Below, one piece after another: positions 8,829 to 18,837 of a stretch of DNA of 64,000 nt; the first letter of the stretch is position 1; each line of letters opens with the position of its first letter. The position numbers and the translations under genes are program-made. Source of the DNA: CBDDKZ01 sp965230415 (lineage in GTDB: Bacteria > Bacteroidota > Bacteroidia > Cytophagales > JAAEPT01); the NCBI GenBank assembly GCA_965230415.1, contig CBDDKZ010000005.1:5456001-5520000 (forward strand), given 5' to 3'. The notes under the pieces were generated by a model. It was not told where the DNA came from and did not search any database. It was given only the letters and a program-made list of their open reading frames with translations.

Positions 8829-11543
8829 ATGTTCAAAGAAGACACTTTCAATGAAACACATTTGGAATTGTTGTTCCCTTTTCATTTTTGGCTTAACAAA
8901 AATATGGCTATCGTACACGCAGGAAACAGCATGATCAAGTTAAACCCCCAAGTAATTAACAGTATTTTCACCAATGAATTTCGAATAAAACGGCCTAAGT
9001 TTGATATTCACCCAACTTACGAATCCATTGAAAGTCATGCCGGGCAACTTTGTCTGATCACATCGACCACATCCGATAATTTAATTTTTAGGGGACAGTT
9101 CATCTCAATAGGTAATCGCCTTCTATTTATTGGTTCCCCCTGGTTTTTAGATGAATCAGATTTCGAAAGGCACCATTTAATATTGGCCGATTTTGCCGTA
9201 CACGACCCCGTCATCGACTTACTCAAAGTATTAAAAATCAAGCAAATTGCTGTTGAAGATCTGAAAAAGCAAAGTGAAGATCTGATGGTAAAAAACAGGA
9301 AAATTGCAGATTTAGCTCGTTTCCCGGCTGAAAACCCCAACCCAATAATACGCATTTCATTATCCGGAACGATCCTATATGCCAACCAGGCGAGTGAATC
9401 TTTACTTGCTCATTGGAATTGTGAAAAAGGAGGATTATATCCGGATGATCTGCTTTCTCCCTTTATTGCTACTATCTTGAATGGCGACACCGTTGAAATT
9501 GAAATGCAAGCGGATAACAAATACTATTCACTACAGTTAAGTCCGTTTGTAGACCTTGGTTATATAAATATATACGGGAAGGATATAACATCAATTAAAA
9601 AGGCAGACACCAAGTTACTCACTACCACAGAACGGCTCTCCACGTTAATCTCCAGCCTGAATTCGGGCATACTATTAGAAAATGAGCATCGGAAAATAGT
9701 TCTGGCCAACGAAGAGTTTTGTCACATATTCAATGTACCGGTCCCTTCTGATGAGCTTAAGGGTATGGATTGCTCGGACTCTGCCGAGCAGAGTAAGCAT
9801 TTGTTTGCAGACCCTGATTTTTTTGTACGCCGTATAAACACCATTCTTAGTGAAAAGGAAGAGGTAATTGGGGAAGTATGTATAATGGCCGACGGAAGGT
9901 ATCTGGAACGTGATTACATTCCTATATTTATTAACTCAGACTACCGGGGTCATCTATGGAAATATACAGACATTACAGAACGTAAAAAAGTCGAAAAAGA
10001 CCTGATAGAAGCAAAAGAAATAGCTGAACAGTCAAAAATTGCGAAGGAACAATTCCTGGCTAACATGAGTCACGAAATTCGAACACCTATGAACGGCATC
10101 ATCGGTTTAAGTCGTTTGCTTAACAGTGCCCCACTCAACAAAAAGCATCAAAAATACTTATCGAATATTCAGCATTCGGCAAATAATCTATTAGTAATCA
10201 TAAACGACATATTAGATCTCTCGAAAATTGAGGCCGGAAAACTTGAACTTGAGTCAATTAATTTTGACTTAACCACTGCATTGTCCATGTCTTTGGAAAC
10301 TGTTGAATACCTTGGTGAAGAAAAAGGATTGCACCTGGCCATGGATTTAGATGCTCGGCTCAATAAGCAGGTAGTCATTGGCGACCCGATTAGACTTAAT
10401 CAAATCCTAACGAACTTATTGAGCAATGCGATTAAATTCACCAAACAAGGAGAGGTATACCTTCGCTGTCGCATTTTAGAAGAAGGGCACGATCATATTC
10501 AAATCGGGTTTGAAGTAGAAGATACCGGAATTGGTATTCCCAAAGACCAATTAAATGTCATTTTTGAAAGCTTTCGACAGGCTGACAGCAGTGTCACAAG
10601 AAATTTTGGAGGCACAGGCCTGGGCTTGCCTATTTGCAAACTATTAGTTGAATTGTACGGCGGACAAATTGGTGTAAAAAGCAAGCAAAATGTAGGCAGT
10701 GTATTCCATTTTGACATCACGTTCCCAAAAGGCACGCAACAGCAGGTGAACAGCGAACTTTATTCCGAAAATTCATATGACATCAGCGGTGTTCGCGCAT
10801 TATTGGTGGAAGACCATAAAATCAATCAAATGTATGCCATCACAACATTAGAAGAACAATCGGTAAAGGTAGACCTTGCCGAAAACGGAATAGAGGCACT
10901 CGATATGGTCAAAAAAAACAACTATGATCTTATTCTGATGGATATACAAATGCCTTTAATGGGTGGCATTGAAGCCACAAAAATTATACGAGAAGAGTTA
11001 AAGCTGGACATCCCTATTATTGCACTTACAGCAAATGCGCTAAAAGGTGCTAAAGAATCTTACCTTGAATCGGGTATGAATGATTATATATCCAAACCAT
11101 TTCATGAAAAAGAAATCAACACTAAAATCGGGTTATTTTTAAATCTACCCTCATTAAATGAGGCCAGCATGTCAACCATAAATAACGAAGAGCCTGAAAG
11201 TGTTTCTGCTGTCCGATATGATTTATCGGCGTTAAAAAAACTATCTAAGGGAAAAGACGCCTATTTAACCAGGATAATTGAACTTTTTCTTAAAGAAATG
11301 CCTAAATCAATAGAACGGCTTAATGATAATATGGCCACCCGTGATTATAAGCGCATCTTTGCTACCGCCCATCAGATGAAACCTTCTACTAACATAATGC
11401 GCATGAGTGATACATTCGAACTACTTGAAGAACTCGAACATTGTTGTGAAAACAAGGTCAACTTAGAAAAAGTACCTATTTTAATTCAAAAAATCACAGA
11501 TACGTTTGAATGGGTATTCAGCGATTTGCGGTCTCTCAAGTAG
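8829..11543 (+). CDS. HNOBA-PAS hybrid histidine kinase with REC and HPt domains
   Basis: The protein has 904 residues, with the start chosen at MFKEDTF, 13 bp after the H-NOX stop. In order: an H-NOX-associated HNOBA domain (about 1-140) and a coiled coil (about 140-165); two PAS domains (about 170-260 and 265-390); HisKA with His415 in MSHEIRTP; HATPase with NLLSNAIKF, DTGIGIP and GTGLGLP boxes; a REC domain with Asp705 in LILMDIQMP; and a C-terminal HPt domain with His848 in AHQMKPS. It is soluble, with no membrane segment. Known of the family: HNOBA kinases are inhibited or activated by NO-bound H-NOX. Together with the two upstream genes it forms a complete cytosolic NO-responsive phosphorelay. 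Confidence 0.93.
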   Translation: MFKEDTFNETHLELLFPFHFWLNKNMAIVHAGNSMIKLNPQVINSIFTNEFRIKRPKFDIHPTYESIESHAGQLCLITSTTSDNLIFRGQFISIGNRLLFIGSPWFLDESDFERHHLILADFAVHDPVIDLLKVLKIKQIAVEDLKKQSEDLMVKNRKIADLARFPAENPNPIIRISLSGTILYANQASESLLAHWNCEKGGLYPDDLLSPFIATILNGDTVEIEMQADNKYYSLQLSPFVDLGYINIYGKDITSIKKADTKLLTTTERLSTLISSLNSGILLENEHRKIVLANEEFCHIFNVPVPSDELKGMDCSDSAEQSKHLFADPDFFVRRINTILSEKEEVIGEVCIMADGRYLERDYIPIFINSDYRGHLWKYTDITERKKVEKDLIEAKEIAEQSKIAKEQFLANMSHEIRTPMNGIIGLSRLLNSAPLNKKHQKYLSNIQHSANNLLVIINDILDLSKIEAGKLELESINFDLTTALSMSLETVEYLGEEKGLHLAMDLDARLNKQVVIGDPIRLNQILTNLLSNAIKFTKQGEVYLRCRILEEGHDHIQIGFEVEDTGIGIPKDQLNVIFESFRQADSSVTRNFGGTGLGLPICKLLVELYGGQIGVKSKQNVGSVFHFDITFPKGTQQQVNSELYSENSYDISGVRALLVEDHKINQMYAITTLEEQSVKVDLAENGIEALDMVKKNNYDLILMDIQMPLMGGIEATKIIREELKLDIPIIALTANALKGAKESYLESGMNDYISKPFHEKEINTKIGLFLNLPSLNEASMSTINNEEPESVSAVRYDLSALKKLSKGKDAYLTRIIELFLKEMPKSIERLNDNMATRDYKRIFATAHQMKPSTNIMRMSDTFELLEELEHCCENKVNLEKVPILIQKITDTFEWVFSDLRSLK

Positions 11544-11742
11544 TTAAAAAAATTAAATACAGCTCAAAAAGTTATTTTTTTCCGGGCACAGCTTGAAATC
11601 CGGTCTTCTTCACCTTTTTTTTATTGTACAACCAAAGCAACATACTTCCTCCGAAGAACAAGTTCAGCTTCATCTATGAGTTTTATCATATTACCATTGT
11701 GTTCTGAAATTCATCTTTGACATTTAATTACATGGAAAAATT

Positions 11743-11946
11743 TTGAAAGAAGCGAGGCAAAAGTTTACAAGTACCACAAAGGGAATGTTCAGGGAATGGC
11801 GTGACAAAACGGCCATACGAAGTGAAGATTCTTTAGGCATCATTCTCAAAAAAATTGCATCTCGTATACTTGGACTTGTTCTCATTACAATTTTAAGTCC
11901 GGTCATTGTACTTGTATTTATTATTGTGCTATTGGCTGCGCTATGA
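11743..11946 (+). CDS. Small single-pass membrane protein, unknown function
   Basis: The protein has 67 residues: a basic N-terminal half (KEARQKF, MFREWRDK) and one long hydrophobic segment from about residue 42 to the end. The only start giving full length is TTG at 11743; an ATG at 11785 would give 53 residues. Its stop overlaps the next start by 4 bp (ATGA), which supports real translation and coupling. I do not recognise a family. Such pairs of small membrane proteins are common in Bacteroidota. Confidence 0.6.
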   Translation: MKEARQKFTSTTKGMFREWRDKTAIRSEDSLGIILKKIASRILGLVLITILSPVIVLVFIIVLLAAL

Positions 11947-12296
11947 AATCATGGTACCATTTTAGTTTTATCATTCCGCTGACAATATTCCTGGTTCATC
12001 AGATCATGCAAAAATTGTTCGCAATCGACTTACCATTTATCGATGCGTATATGGACCCTTTTTGCCTCGGTGCTTTGGCTATGCATGTCTATTTTTTGGA
12101 AAGAAAATGGTTTTTCAATATTGCAAAAATATCCTTTTTGAGTAGTAGTATTATCTTTCTTTTTCTATCGATCGTCTCCGAACTTATTTTACCACGGCTC
12201 TCACCTCAATTCCATAGTGATTGGTTTGATGTACTTGCTATTTCTTTGGGGATTATTTGGTTTCAGGGCACTTATAGAGTAAAAATTTCAACATGA
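11943..12296 (+). CDS. Small four-helix integral membrane protein, unknown function
   Basis: The protein has 117 residues and about four hydrophobic segments (near 5-22, 38-52, 58-80 and 95-108), with FLVHQIMQK after the first. Its start overlaps the preceding small membrane-protein gene by 4 bp, so the two are probably translated together. Similar proteins in Bacteroidota are sometimes labelled magnesium citrate secondary transporter, but nothing in the sequence shows transport. No signal peptide or soluble domain is seen. Confidence 0.72.
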   Translation: MKSWYHFSFIIPLTIFLVHQIMQKLFAIDLPFIDAYMDPFCLGALAMHVYFLERKWFFNIAKISFLSSSIIFLFLSIVSELILPRLSPQFHSDWFDVLAISLGIIWFQGTYRVKIST

Positions 12297-12447
12297 CACA
12301 TCATTCTATAAACGAGCACCCTTACAAAAAATTAAAACCAGGACCTTTAGACAAAAACACTTGTAAAATAGGTGATTACACCTTGATTCGTGTTATTCTA
12401 ATCACTATTTTTTTCCGAACTTTAGACAATCGTATTTATTTGCAATT

Positions 12448-13356
12448 ATGCCGACTAACATTATAAAGATAAGTTCCATTAGTCAGCTTCATACTATTTT
12501 GGAGCTTCCCAAACCCAAACACCCGCTTATTTCCCTAATAGACGTTGCCGAAACTCAAATCAAAGAAAATCAAATGCATCTAAAAGTCACGTACGATTTA
12601 TACATGATTTCCTTAAAAGATCAAGATTGCGGTATTGAATATGGAAGAAACTCCTTTGATTTTGGCGAAGGGGTCATGGTTTATTCTGCACCAGGACAAG
12701 TTTACACTCCTATAAAACCTTATCAAAAAGGCGATATTGAGGGATGGATGCTCTTTTTTCATCCTGATTTAATTCGCAATACCAATTTGGGAAATCAAAT
12801 AGCCGACTATTCATTTTTTAATTACGATGTAGCAGAAGCGCTCCATTTATCTGACAAAGAAGAAAAGACGATAAACAATACCGTCTTTAATATACAATAT
12901 GAATATGAACAAACAATTGATAATCACAGTCAACGAGTAATCGTTTCCAACATTGAACTACTTCTAAACTACTGTCGCAGGTTTTATGAACGGCAGTTCA
13001 ATACCAGAACAACCCGAAACAAGGATATATTATCCATATTTTACAATGAACTGAAAAAATACTTCCGCTCCGAAAGGCAATTAGAATCAGGCTTGCCAAG
13101 CGTAAAATTTTTTGCTGAGCAGTCGCAACTGTCTCAACACTATTTCAGTGACCTCATCAAAAAAGAAACGGGCCGAAATCCCAAAGACCACATCAACGAC
13201 TTTATTATAGAAAAAGCAAAGGATTTACTTTTGGGAACAGAGCAAAATATAAGTGAGATTGCCTACAATCTGGGTTTTAATTACCCACATTACTTTACAC
13301 GTTTATTTAAATCCAAGACGGGACAAACACCTGTAGAATATCGTTCAGTTAGTTAA
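12448..13356 (+). CDS. AraC-family transcriptional regulator
   Basis: The protein has 302 residues. The N-terminal half (about 1-180) looks like a cupin-type sensing domain. The C-terminal 100 residues form the double helix-turn-helix of AraC regulators, with SQHYFSDLIKKETGRNP and the signature ISEIAYNLGFNYPHYFTRLFK. It lies 106 bp upstream of an aldehyde dehydrogenase gene and a short-chain dehydrogenase gene on the same strand. I infer that it controls them; the inducer is unknown. This layout, AraC regulator plus oxidoreductases, is common for carbonyl-stress or xenobiotic responses in Bacteroidota. Confidence 0.92.
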   Translation: MPTNIIKISSISQLHTILELPKPKHPLISLIDVAETQIKENQMHLKVTYDLYMISLKDQDCGIEYGRNSFDFGEGVMVYSAPGQVYTPIKPYQKGDIEGWMLFFHPDLIRNTNLGNQIADYSFFNYDVAEALHLSDKEEKTINNTVFNIQYEYEQTIDNHSQRVIVSNIELLLNYCRRFYERQFNTRTTRNKDILSIFYNELKKYFRSERQLESGLPSVKFFAEQSQLSQHYFSDLIKKETGRNPKDHINDFIIEKAKDLLLGTEQNISEIAYNLGFNYPHYFTRLFKSKTGQTPVEYRSVS

Positions 13357-13462
13357 TTCACTATTTTGTGTTCGATTTTCTGTATTTAGTGCCATTAAAA
13401 AAATTATTACATTCCCATTTTTACAAAACAATTATTAACTAAACCTTTTAACTTTTAACACC

Positions 13463-15064
13463 ATGACAGCACAAGAAGCTTACAATCAATTAGAGCCGCA
13501 AAAATGGACTGAAGTATCTATTTCAGAACGTTTGTCATTAATCAAACAATTACAAAACAATTTATTGACCTACGGAGACGAACTTGCTGAGCAGGACGCC
13601 CAAATGAAAAACAAGCTGCTGGGAGAAGAAATCACAAGTTCACCGGAGGGTTTGGGAACAACGGTAATGCCTATGGCCAATACCTTAATGGGTATTTACC
13701 ACCTGTATGAATCCTTGGAACAAGGCCACCTTCCCGAGCCACTTAACACCAAACAAATAGACCCTGAACTTTATGAGGTAGAAGTATTCCCAATGCACTC
13801 CAAAGACAAATTGGCTGCCGGAAAACAGAAAGGTTTTCTGCATATTACAGGTGAGCCAAGGCAAATCAATCCGATGGACAAACCAGCCGGAATTATTGCC
13901 GTGTCCGGAGCAGGCAATTACAGCTCATCCATTGAAATGGCTATGGCCCTGTTTTTGGAAAACAAAGCGGTAATTCACAAACCACACAAATTAAATGAGG
14001 CGACAGACAACATCTGGGAAAAAATATTTGCTCCTGTCATAGCAACTAAAGCTCTGGCTTTTTGTGATGCAGATCAAGGCAAGGAGATGTCAAAACTAGA
14101 AGGCCTTCATTCCATCTATTTCACAGGATCAACGGCTGTAGCTCACGCTATACAGGATGCTGCCAGCGCTCCATTGGTTTCTGAATGTGGGGGAAACAAC
14201 CCTTGTATAATCGTACCTGGTGAGCGGCCCTGGACAGACAAAGAAATAGAACGACAAGCGATTCAACTCGCATCTGTAGGTAAACTCAATGGTGGAGCAG
14301 TATGCGGAAGACCACAAACTATTATAACATCCAAAAGCTGGCCTCAACGTGAACAATTTCTAAACGCACTTAGAAAAGCCATCATTGAAGATACCTTTGC
14401 CTGTGGGTCTCACTATCCCGGAGTAGAAAACACGAAGGAGTTTTTTCTGAAAAACCAACCGACGGCAGAAATCCTCCAACCTGAAAATGGCAAACATGCG
14501 AAAAGTGACTTTGTATTGATACCTTCCATTTCTGAAAATGATTTTGCCGTAAGCAATGAAGCTTTTTGCCAAATATTTAGTGAAATACCATTGGAAGTCG
14601 GTGTTGATGTGAACGAGTTTCTTACCAAAGCGACCGCTTTCTGCAACAACAAATTATTAGGCTCACTGGGTTGCATGATACTGGTAGACGGTGATACATT
14701 TAAAAATAATGAAGACCGGGTTCATCAGGCTGTACGTGAATTGAAATATGGCGGTATTACAGTAAACACAATTCCTCCTAATATCTGGCTAAATGCCTAT
14801 CTCACCTGGGGTGGTTATGGTGAGAACGAAGACAATTTCATATCAGGAGTGGGTAACTTCGGGAACGCATTAAACTTCGACAATGTAGTAAAATCGGTGT
14901 TGATAGATGATTTCCATTCTACCAGCTTTGAACTGACCAACCGAACACGTGTGGAGCACACGCTGGAAAATGCATCGCACTTCTCTGTTGATCAGAGCTG
15001 GGGACATTTTGCCCGATTGGCAGGACAAATGGTACTTGATGGTTTCAGAGGGAAAGACTTTTAA
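13463..15064 (+). CDS. Aldehyde dehydrogenase family protein
   Basis: The protein has 533 residues, slightly longer than the usual 480-500. It has the ALDH fold landmarks: the YFTGSTAVAHAI dinucleotide-binding region, the general base Glu241 in SECGGNNP, and the catalytic cysteine Cys281 in GGAVCGRPQ. It oxidises an aldehyde to an acid with NAD(P)+; the substrate cannot be told. The sequence around the cysteine (VCGRPQ rather than the common GQxC) places it away from the best-known subfamilies. It is the first gene of a probable operon with the SDR gene 32 bp downstream, behind an AraC regulator. Confidence 0.9.
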   Translation: MTAQEAYNQLEPQKWTEVSISERLSLIKQLQNNLLTYGDELAEQDAQMKNKLLGEEITSSPEGLGTTVMPMANTLMGIYHLYESLEQGHLPEPLNTKQIDPELYEVEVFPMHSKDKLAAGKQKGFLHITGEPRQINPMDKPAGIIAVSGAGNYSSSIEMAMALFLENKAVIHKPHKLNEATDNIWEKIFAPVIATKALAFCDADQGKEMSKLEGLHSIYFTGSTAVAHAIQDAASAPLVSECGGNNPCIIVPGERPWTDKEIERQAIQLASVGKLNGGAVCGRPQTIITSKSWPQREQFLNALRKAIIEDTFACGSHYPGVENTKEFFLKNQPTAEILQPENGKHAKSDFVLIPSISENDFAVSNEAFCQIFSEIPLEVGVDVNEFLTKATAFCNNKLLGSLGCMILVDGDTFKNNEDRVHQAVRELKYGGITVNTIPPNIWLNAYLTWGGYGENEDNFISGVGNFGNALNFDNVVKSVLIDDFHSTSFELTNRTRVEHTLENASHFSVDQSWGHFARLAGQMVLDGFRGKDF

Positions 15065-15096
15065 AGAATTCATGTTAACAATAAAATTCAATTATT

Positions 15097-15918
15097 ATGT
15101 CAAAAACAATATTAATCACAGGATGTAGCACAGGCATTGGAAGAATGACAGCTACCTATTTTCAGGAAAAAGGGTGGAACGTCGCTGCTACCGTTCGCTC
15201 AAACCCGGAACAAGATACAGAACTCAATAGCCTGGACAATGTATTGGTGCTGGCTTTGGATGTTACCAAAGAAGACACCATTAAAGACGCCGTGGCAAAA
15301 ACCATCGATCGATTTGGTAAAATTGATGTACTGCTCAACAATGCAGGATATGGCTCTTATGGTATATTAGAAGCTACACCGGAAAAAGCAATTCGCATGC
15401 AGTTTGATGTAAACGTGATAGGCGCACTCATGGTCTCTAAGAACGTCATCCCTTACATGCGTAAAGAAGGCGACGGAACAATCATAAACATCTCTTCTAT
15501 GGGAGGTAAAATCTCTTTTCCGTTAGGTACACTTTACCACGGCTCTAAGTTTGCAGTGGAAGGCATGTCGGAAGCGCTATCATTTGAACTCGAAGCTATT
15601 GGTATCAAAGTAAAAATGGTGGAACCCGGTATGATAAAGACCAACTTTGAAGAAACTGTCATGAAAAACATGTGTATAGACCCCGCCATGACTGAATATG
15701 GCCCTTTTCTTCAAACAGTAACGGCAGGAATGCAACAGGCCGGCAGTAACAGTTCAGAGCCAATTATCGTTGCTGAAAAAATATTTGAAGCAGCTACCGA
15801 TGGTAAAAGTCAACTGCGGTATATTGCCGGTCCTGATGCCGAACAAATAATCGCCGCACGTAAACAAATGGATGATGAAGCTTATATGGGCATGATGAAA
15901 CAACAAATGGGCTTATAA
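15097..15918 (+). CDS. Short-chain dehydrogenase/reductase (SDR)
   Basis: The protein has 273 residues with the classical SDR pattern: the cofactor motif TGCSTGIGR near residues 7-15, NNAGYGSYG, the active serine in INISSMGGK, and the catalytic YHGSK. The S-T-G-I-G-R motif with no acidic residue right after it is compatible with NADP(H). It would oxidise or reduce an alcohol/carbonyl substrate. It follows the aldehyde dehydrogenase gene by 32 bp and precedes a small membrane-protein gene by 1 bp, so the three are probably one transcript controlled by the AraC protein. Confidence 0.93.
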   Translation: MSKTILITGCSTGIGRMTATYFQEKGWNVAATVRSNPEQDTELNSLDNVLVLALDVTKEDTIKDAVAKTIDRFGKIDVLLNNAGYGSYGILEATPEKAIRMQFDVNVIGALMVSKNVIPYMRKEGDGTIINISSMGGKISFPLGTLYHGSKFAVEGMSEALSFELEAIGIKVKMVEPGMIKTNFEETVMKNMCIDPAMTEYGPFLQTVTAGMQQAGSNSSEPIIVAEKIFEAATDGKSQLRYIAGPDAEQIIAARKQMDDEAYMGMMKQQMGL

Positions 15919-15919
15919 T

Positions 15920-16225
15920 ATGAAAGCTATTATTGTGGCATTATTTCTGGTAAATGCCGTTGCACATATCATTTCTTATCTAAAACTTCGAAAAACTAAA
16001 GCACCCAACAGTTTGGGTGTTTTAGTTTTTGTATTCATTAACGGCGCTATTGCCGGTTTGCTTTGGCAAGAAATAGCCTGGGCAACATGGCCTGCAATTA
16101 TATTCCCTGCTATTGGTGGCTTAGGTTTGCTATTTACCACTATTCTGAAAGGTAAAGCTATATGGATAGATTACCTTATTCTTGTATTAGATATAACAAT
16201 TATCAGTTTATTAACAAGGTACTAA
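15920..16225 (+). CDS. Small four-helix membrane protein in the SDR operon
   Basis: The protein has 101 residues and about four transmembrane segments (near 2-18, 30-46, 53-74 and 82-98) separated by short loops. It begins 1 bp after the SDR stop, so it is surely co-transcribed. I do not recognise a function. Small membrane proteins of this kind often end oxidoreductase operons. Confidence 0.75.
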   Translation: MKAIIVALFLVNAVAHIISYLKLRKTKAPNSLGVLVFVFINGAIAGLLWQEIAWATWPAIIFPAIGGLGLLFTTILKGKAIWIDYLILVLDITIISLLTRY

Positions 16226-16375
16226 AAACGCTACCTAAAAAACAAAAGGGCTTTCTCACAAAACAGATGCCTGATTAAATGTAAGGACTAAATATACATC
16301 TACGATATGTAGTGTTGGGGCTAATGACTGCAACGATTGCTTAGAAGGTACACACCAAACATAACACGCTATCAA

Positions 16376-17218
16376 TCAATGTGCTTCATCAACTGCAAAT
16401 AGTGAAGGATCAACTTCCTGATCAAATTTTATATTTGTAGCAATTTCCTGAGTCCATTTGTCACTATCAATTTCACCTTCCCAATTTGCCATGGTGTATT
16501 TACGATTAGTTGGAACCATTAAACCATTTATATGCTCATACTCAACAAGCATCAATAAAGGTTTATCTACTACATTGAAATCGATCACGGTAAATAAAAA
16601 CTGATCTATCAGGCCTGTTTCCTGATTAATGTACAAATGATAAATATCGCTTTTCTCACCTTGAGGACGCTCAAATGTAATAGATACAACATCGTACTTA
16701 TGAGACCCGACTTTATCTTCACGTAACCACTTATAGCTGATACCAGGATCCAGTAATTTTGGCATCATCGTCAACCAGTAAAAATTGGTCTTCCTCATAA
16801 AGGTACAGGTTTTGATACTTTCTTCATCATGTAGTTCTTCACCGTTAAGCGTTGCCCAAAACTTTGTACCATCGTAGCCCTGAACCAAAGTTCCTTGCAG
16901 GCCAGGCTGTAATATCTCGTGTTTAGAATAAGCACCTACCGACTTTTCGCCTTCAAAGACGTAAGTTTCTTTGGAGATATCTTCAGTACTATCGGGTCTT
17001 CTGTAAGTATAATCGTATACTACATTATTGAGCTGCTTCCACTGCTCCATATCACCTACCTTTTGCACCATATTATAAACAAGTTCATGTGCTTTATTCT
17101 GAAATACCTTTTCTGGTGGTACCTCCTGTTGTTGTGGTTTTTCGCTACATGCCATAACTAATGCGACACAGAAAATCACCGCAATGCTTACCGAAATATT
17201 CCTCCTTACCATATTCAT
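16376..17218 (-). CDS. Lipoprotein of DUF6503-like family
   Basis: The protein has about 280 residues, with a lipoprotein signal peptide and lipobox LVMAC near residue 25. The best start is the ATG at 17218, or the one at 17212; a GTG three codons earlier is also possible. The mature part resembles LolA/outer-membrane lipoprotein-sorting folds: HELVYNMVQKVGDMEQW, a YVFEGEKSVG strand and YHLYINQETGLIDQF are typical of the family I know as DUF6503 in Bacteroidota. It is probably anchored in the periplasm or outer membrane. No gene is coupled to it; the flanking DNA is repeat-rich. Confidence 0.85.
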   Translation of the reverse strand: MNMVRRNISVSIAVIFCVALVMACSEKPQQQEVPPEKVFQNKAHELVYNMVQKVGDMEQWKQLNNVVYDYTYRRPDSTEDISKETYVFEGEKSVGAYSKHEILQPGLQGTLVQGYDGTKFWATLNGEELHDEESIKTCTFMRKTNFYWLTMMPKLLDPGISYKWLREDKVGSHKYDVVSITFERPQGEKSDIYHLYINQETGLIDQFLFTVIDFNVVDKPLLMLVEYEHINGLMVPTNRKYTMANWEGEIDSDKWTQEIATNIKFDQEVDPSLFAVDEAH

Positions 17219-17470
17219 TACTTCCACTTTAGATTACACCTGTCAAAACTGCGCAAAATATCGTACAATTAAACACCTTATTTTAAGAAGATATACCAGT
17301 AGTCGCCTGGCTGATAGTTCCAGTTTTTCGGAAACAAAACCTTCATCAACAATTAACTTGCAGACCGGGAAATACATCGAGGTAAATGAATGCTTCTGAA
17401 CCTCAAAAAGAGCACCGGTAACACTACTCAGATTCTCTTGTTTTAACGAGTTTTCCAAATTGTAATGATC

Positions 17471-17506
17471 ACGCGATTCCGTTGCACTCAATCGCGCGCT
17501 ATTGGG
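17471..17506. repeat. Dispersed short repeat, copy 1
   Basis: The core CACGCGATTCC, TTGCACTCAAT, then GCGCGCTAT recurs at 18042 and 19031. In this copy CGCGATT and AATCGCG form a 7-bp inverted repeat around the core. Confidence 0.6.
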
Positions 17507-17851
17507 TCTGTAATGGTTTATTGTAACATCGCTCATTGATGCTTCTTTCAAGGACTTCAAGGTCGTCCTGCAAGTTTCCCCGAAAAGGGGAAGTACAGTC
17601 CTAACAAGGAGGTGTTAAGCCCTTGACCATCATCCTCGGACTGCTTCACCTGGCGCGCGTTTGAGCTTTAGCGGTAACGCGTGACTCCAAAATTCACTTA
17701 TTGCTTCCGGCAAGTTCAATGAATTGTCAGGACCAACGAAGTGTCTGCCGAAACGACAATGTGTTTCACGCTGATTTGGGAGTTTACCAGTAACTCGCTG
17801 CGCGTCCTAATTTCGGTTATGCTTAGTCATCAAATCAGCTTGATTTTTTTT

Positions 17852-17883
17852 GTTACTTTTTTCATCTTAGGATAAAAAGTAAC
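17852..17883. repeat. Inverted repeat GTTACTTTTT / AAAAAGTAAC
   Basis: Perfect 10-bp arms are separated by 12 nt. Hairpins with this GTTAC-T-rich arm are frequent in Bacteroidota intergenic DNA. It could act as a bidirectional terminator or be a small mobile repeat. Confidence 0.65.
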
Positions 17884-18041
17884 GAAAGAAGGTTAATACA
17901 CAAGATGATGCGTTTCATCTCATCCGCCTTTAAGTAGTTCTAGTGATGACCAATAAAGAGCTATCCGGGTCAGTCATTTCTATTCTTTTAAAAGTCCTGA
18001 TTTTTCAAGGCTATCAGAATATGACAGTGGCGGATTGTTCG

Positions 18042-18078
18042 TCACGCGATTCCCTTGCACTCAATAGTGCGCCATAGC
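18042..18078. repeat. Dispersed short repeat, copy 2
   Basis: TCACGCGATTCC, TTGCACTCAAT and GTGCGCCAT match copy 1 with a few changes. Confidence 0.6.
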
Positions 18079-18153
18079 CATTAATATAACAGTTCTACCA
18101 ACTATATGATTGAGTGGACGATTTGACTAGTAGGGACAAGCTGAAACCAGGAG

Positions 18154-18837
18154 TCACTTATACTCAACGGGCCACCGTTCGTAAAGTGTATCTTTATTAT
18201 AACGTAAAGAGTCCACGTTGTTGAGCCCATGGTACTGACCATAAATGGAAGTATTCAGGTACTTAGTCGCTATGCTGTCAAACGATAAGTAACCTTCTCC
18301 GATCTCGTACACTAAAATGGGGACATACGTAAATACTTCATCATTTATATATTTGGGCACATTTAGGTAAGACCAGTACTCCAACTTACCATCTTTATCG
18401 GTATCAAGGCCTGGATGGTAAAAATAAGGGAGCACCATCATCGTGTCGACTTCGTTATCCGAATTTATACGATAAACGTAAATGTTAGAATCAAAATTTG
18501 CGTGACGCTCCAACAGAACGTATTCGTAGGAGCTATCTTTAACATAAAGGGGATATTCCTGTTTGCTAAATACAAATTGTAAAAGAGCATCGGCCTTGTA
18601 AATTTTTTCTCCGTTTTTCCAGATGACCATATTTTCGGACAGGATTTTTTCACTGCCACAGAAATTAGCGGTAATGCGAATATTGTTAGGTAGTTCTTCT
18701 GCAATCGATTCTTTTTCGTGAGCCGAGGTTTCTTTTCGATTCTCTGGTCCTCTGTTCTTCATAGCACGCTGTTGATCACATGAGAAAAGTGTAATCATGG
18801 TTAGTAGGCAAACGACGATGTAATTATCTATTAGCAT
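18154..18837 (-). CDS. Hypothetical lipoprotein
   Basis: The protein has 227 residues, with a lipoprotein signal (hydrophobic residues 5-19, lipobox TLFSC). A charged linker rich in K, E and R follows, then a beta-rich body with no domain I recognise. An isolated gene between repeat-bearing spacers, with no partner. Phrases such as DTDKDGKLEYWSYL look like a single acidic Ca-binding-type loop, but only one is present. Probably an outer-membrane or periplasmic lipoprotein. Confidence 0.7.
   Translation of the reverse strand: MLIDNYIVVCLLTMITLFSCDQQRAMKNRGPENRKETSAHEKESIAEELPNNIRITANFCGSEKILSENMVIWKNGEKIYKADALLQFVFSKQEYPLYVKDSSYEYVLLERHANFDSNIYVYRINSDNEVDTMMVLPYFYHPGLDTDKDGKLEYWSYLNVPKYINDEVFTYVPILVYEIGEGYLSFDSIATKYLNTSIYGQYHGLNNVDSLRYNKDTLYERWPVEYK

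Larger units (their letters stand above)
17228..18153. other. Gene-poor, repeat-bearing intergenic stretch
   Basis: No convincing gene is present in these 926 bp. The 105-residue open frame on the minus strand at its left end is made largely of a dispersed repeat and has no recognisable domain. The stretch holds two copies of a short repeat, a TTCCCC-GAAAA-GGGGAA hairpin near 17577-17593, and an inverted repeat at 17852-17883. GC content is locally higher than in neighbouring intergenic DNA. Confidence 0.6.

Noticed and set aside
17243..17560. 105-codon open frame on the minus strand
   Set aside because: It is largely composed of the dispersed repeat, has no known domain and no good context.
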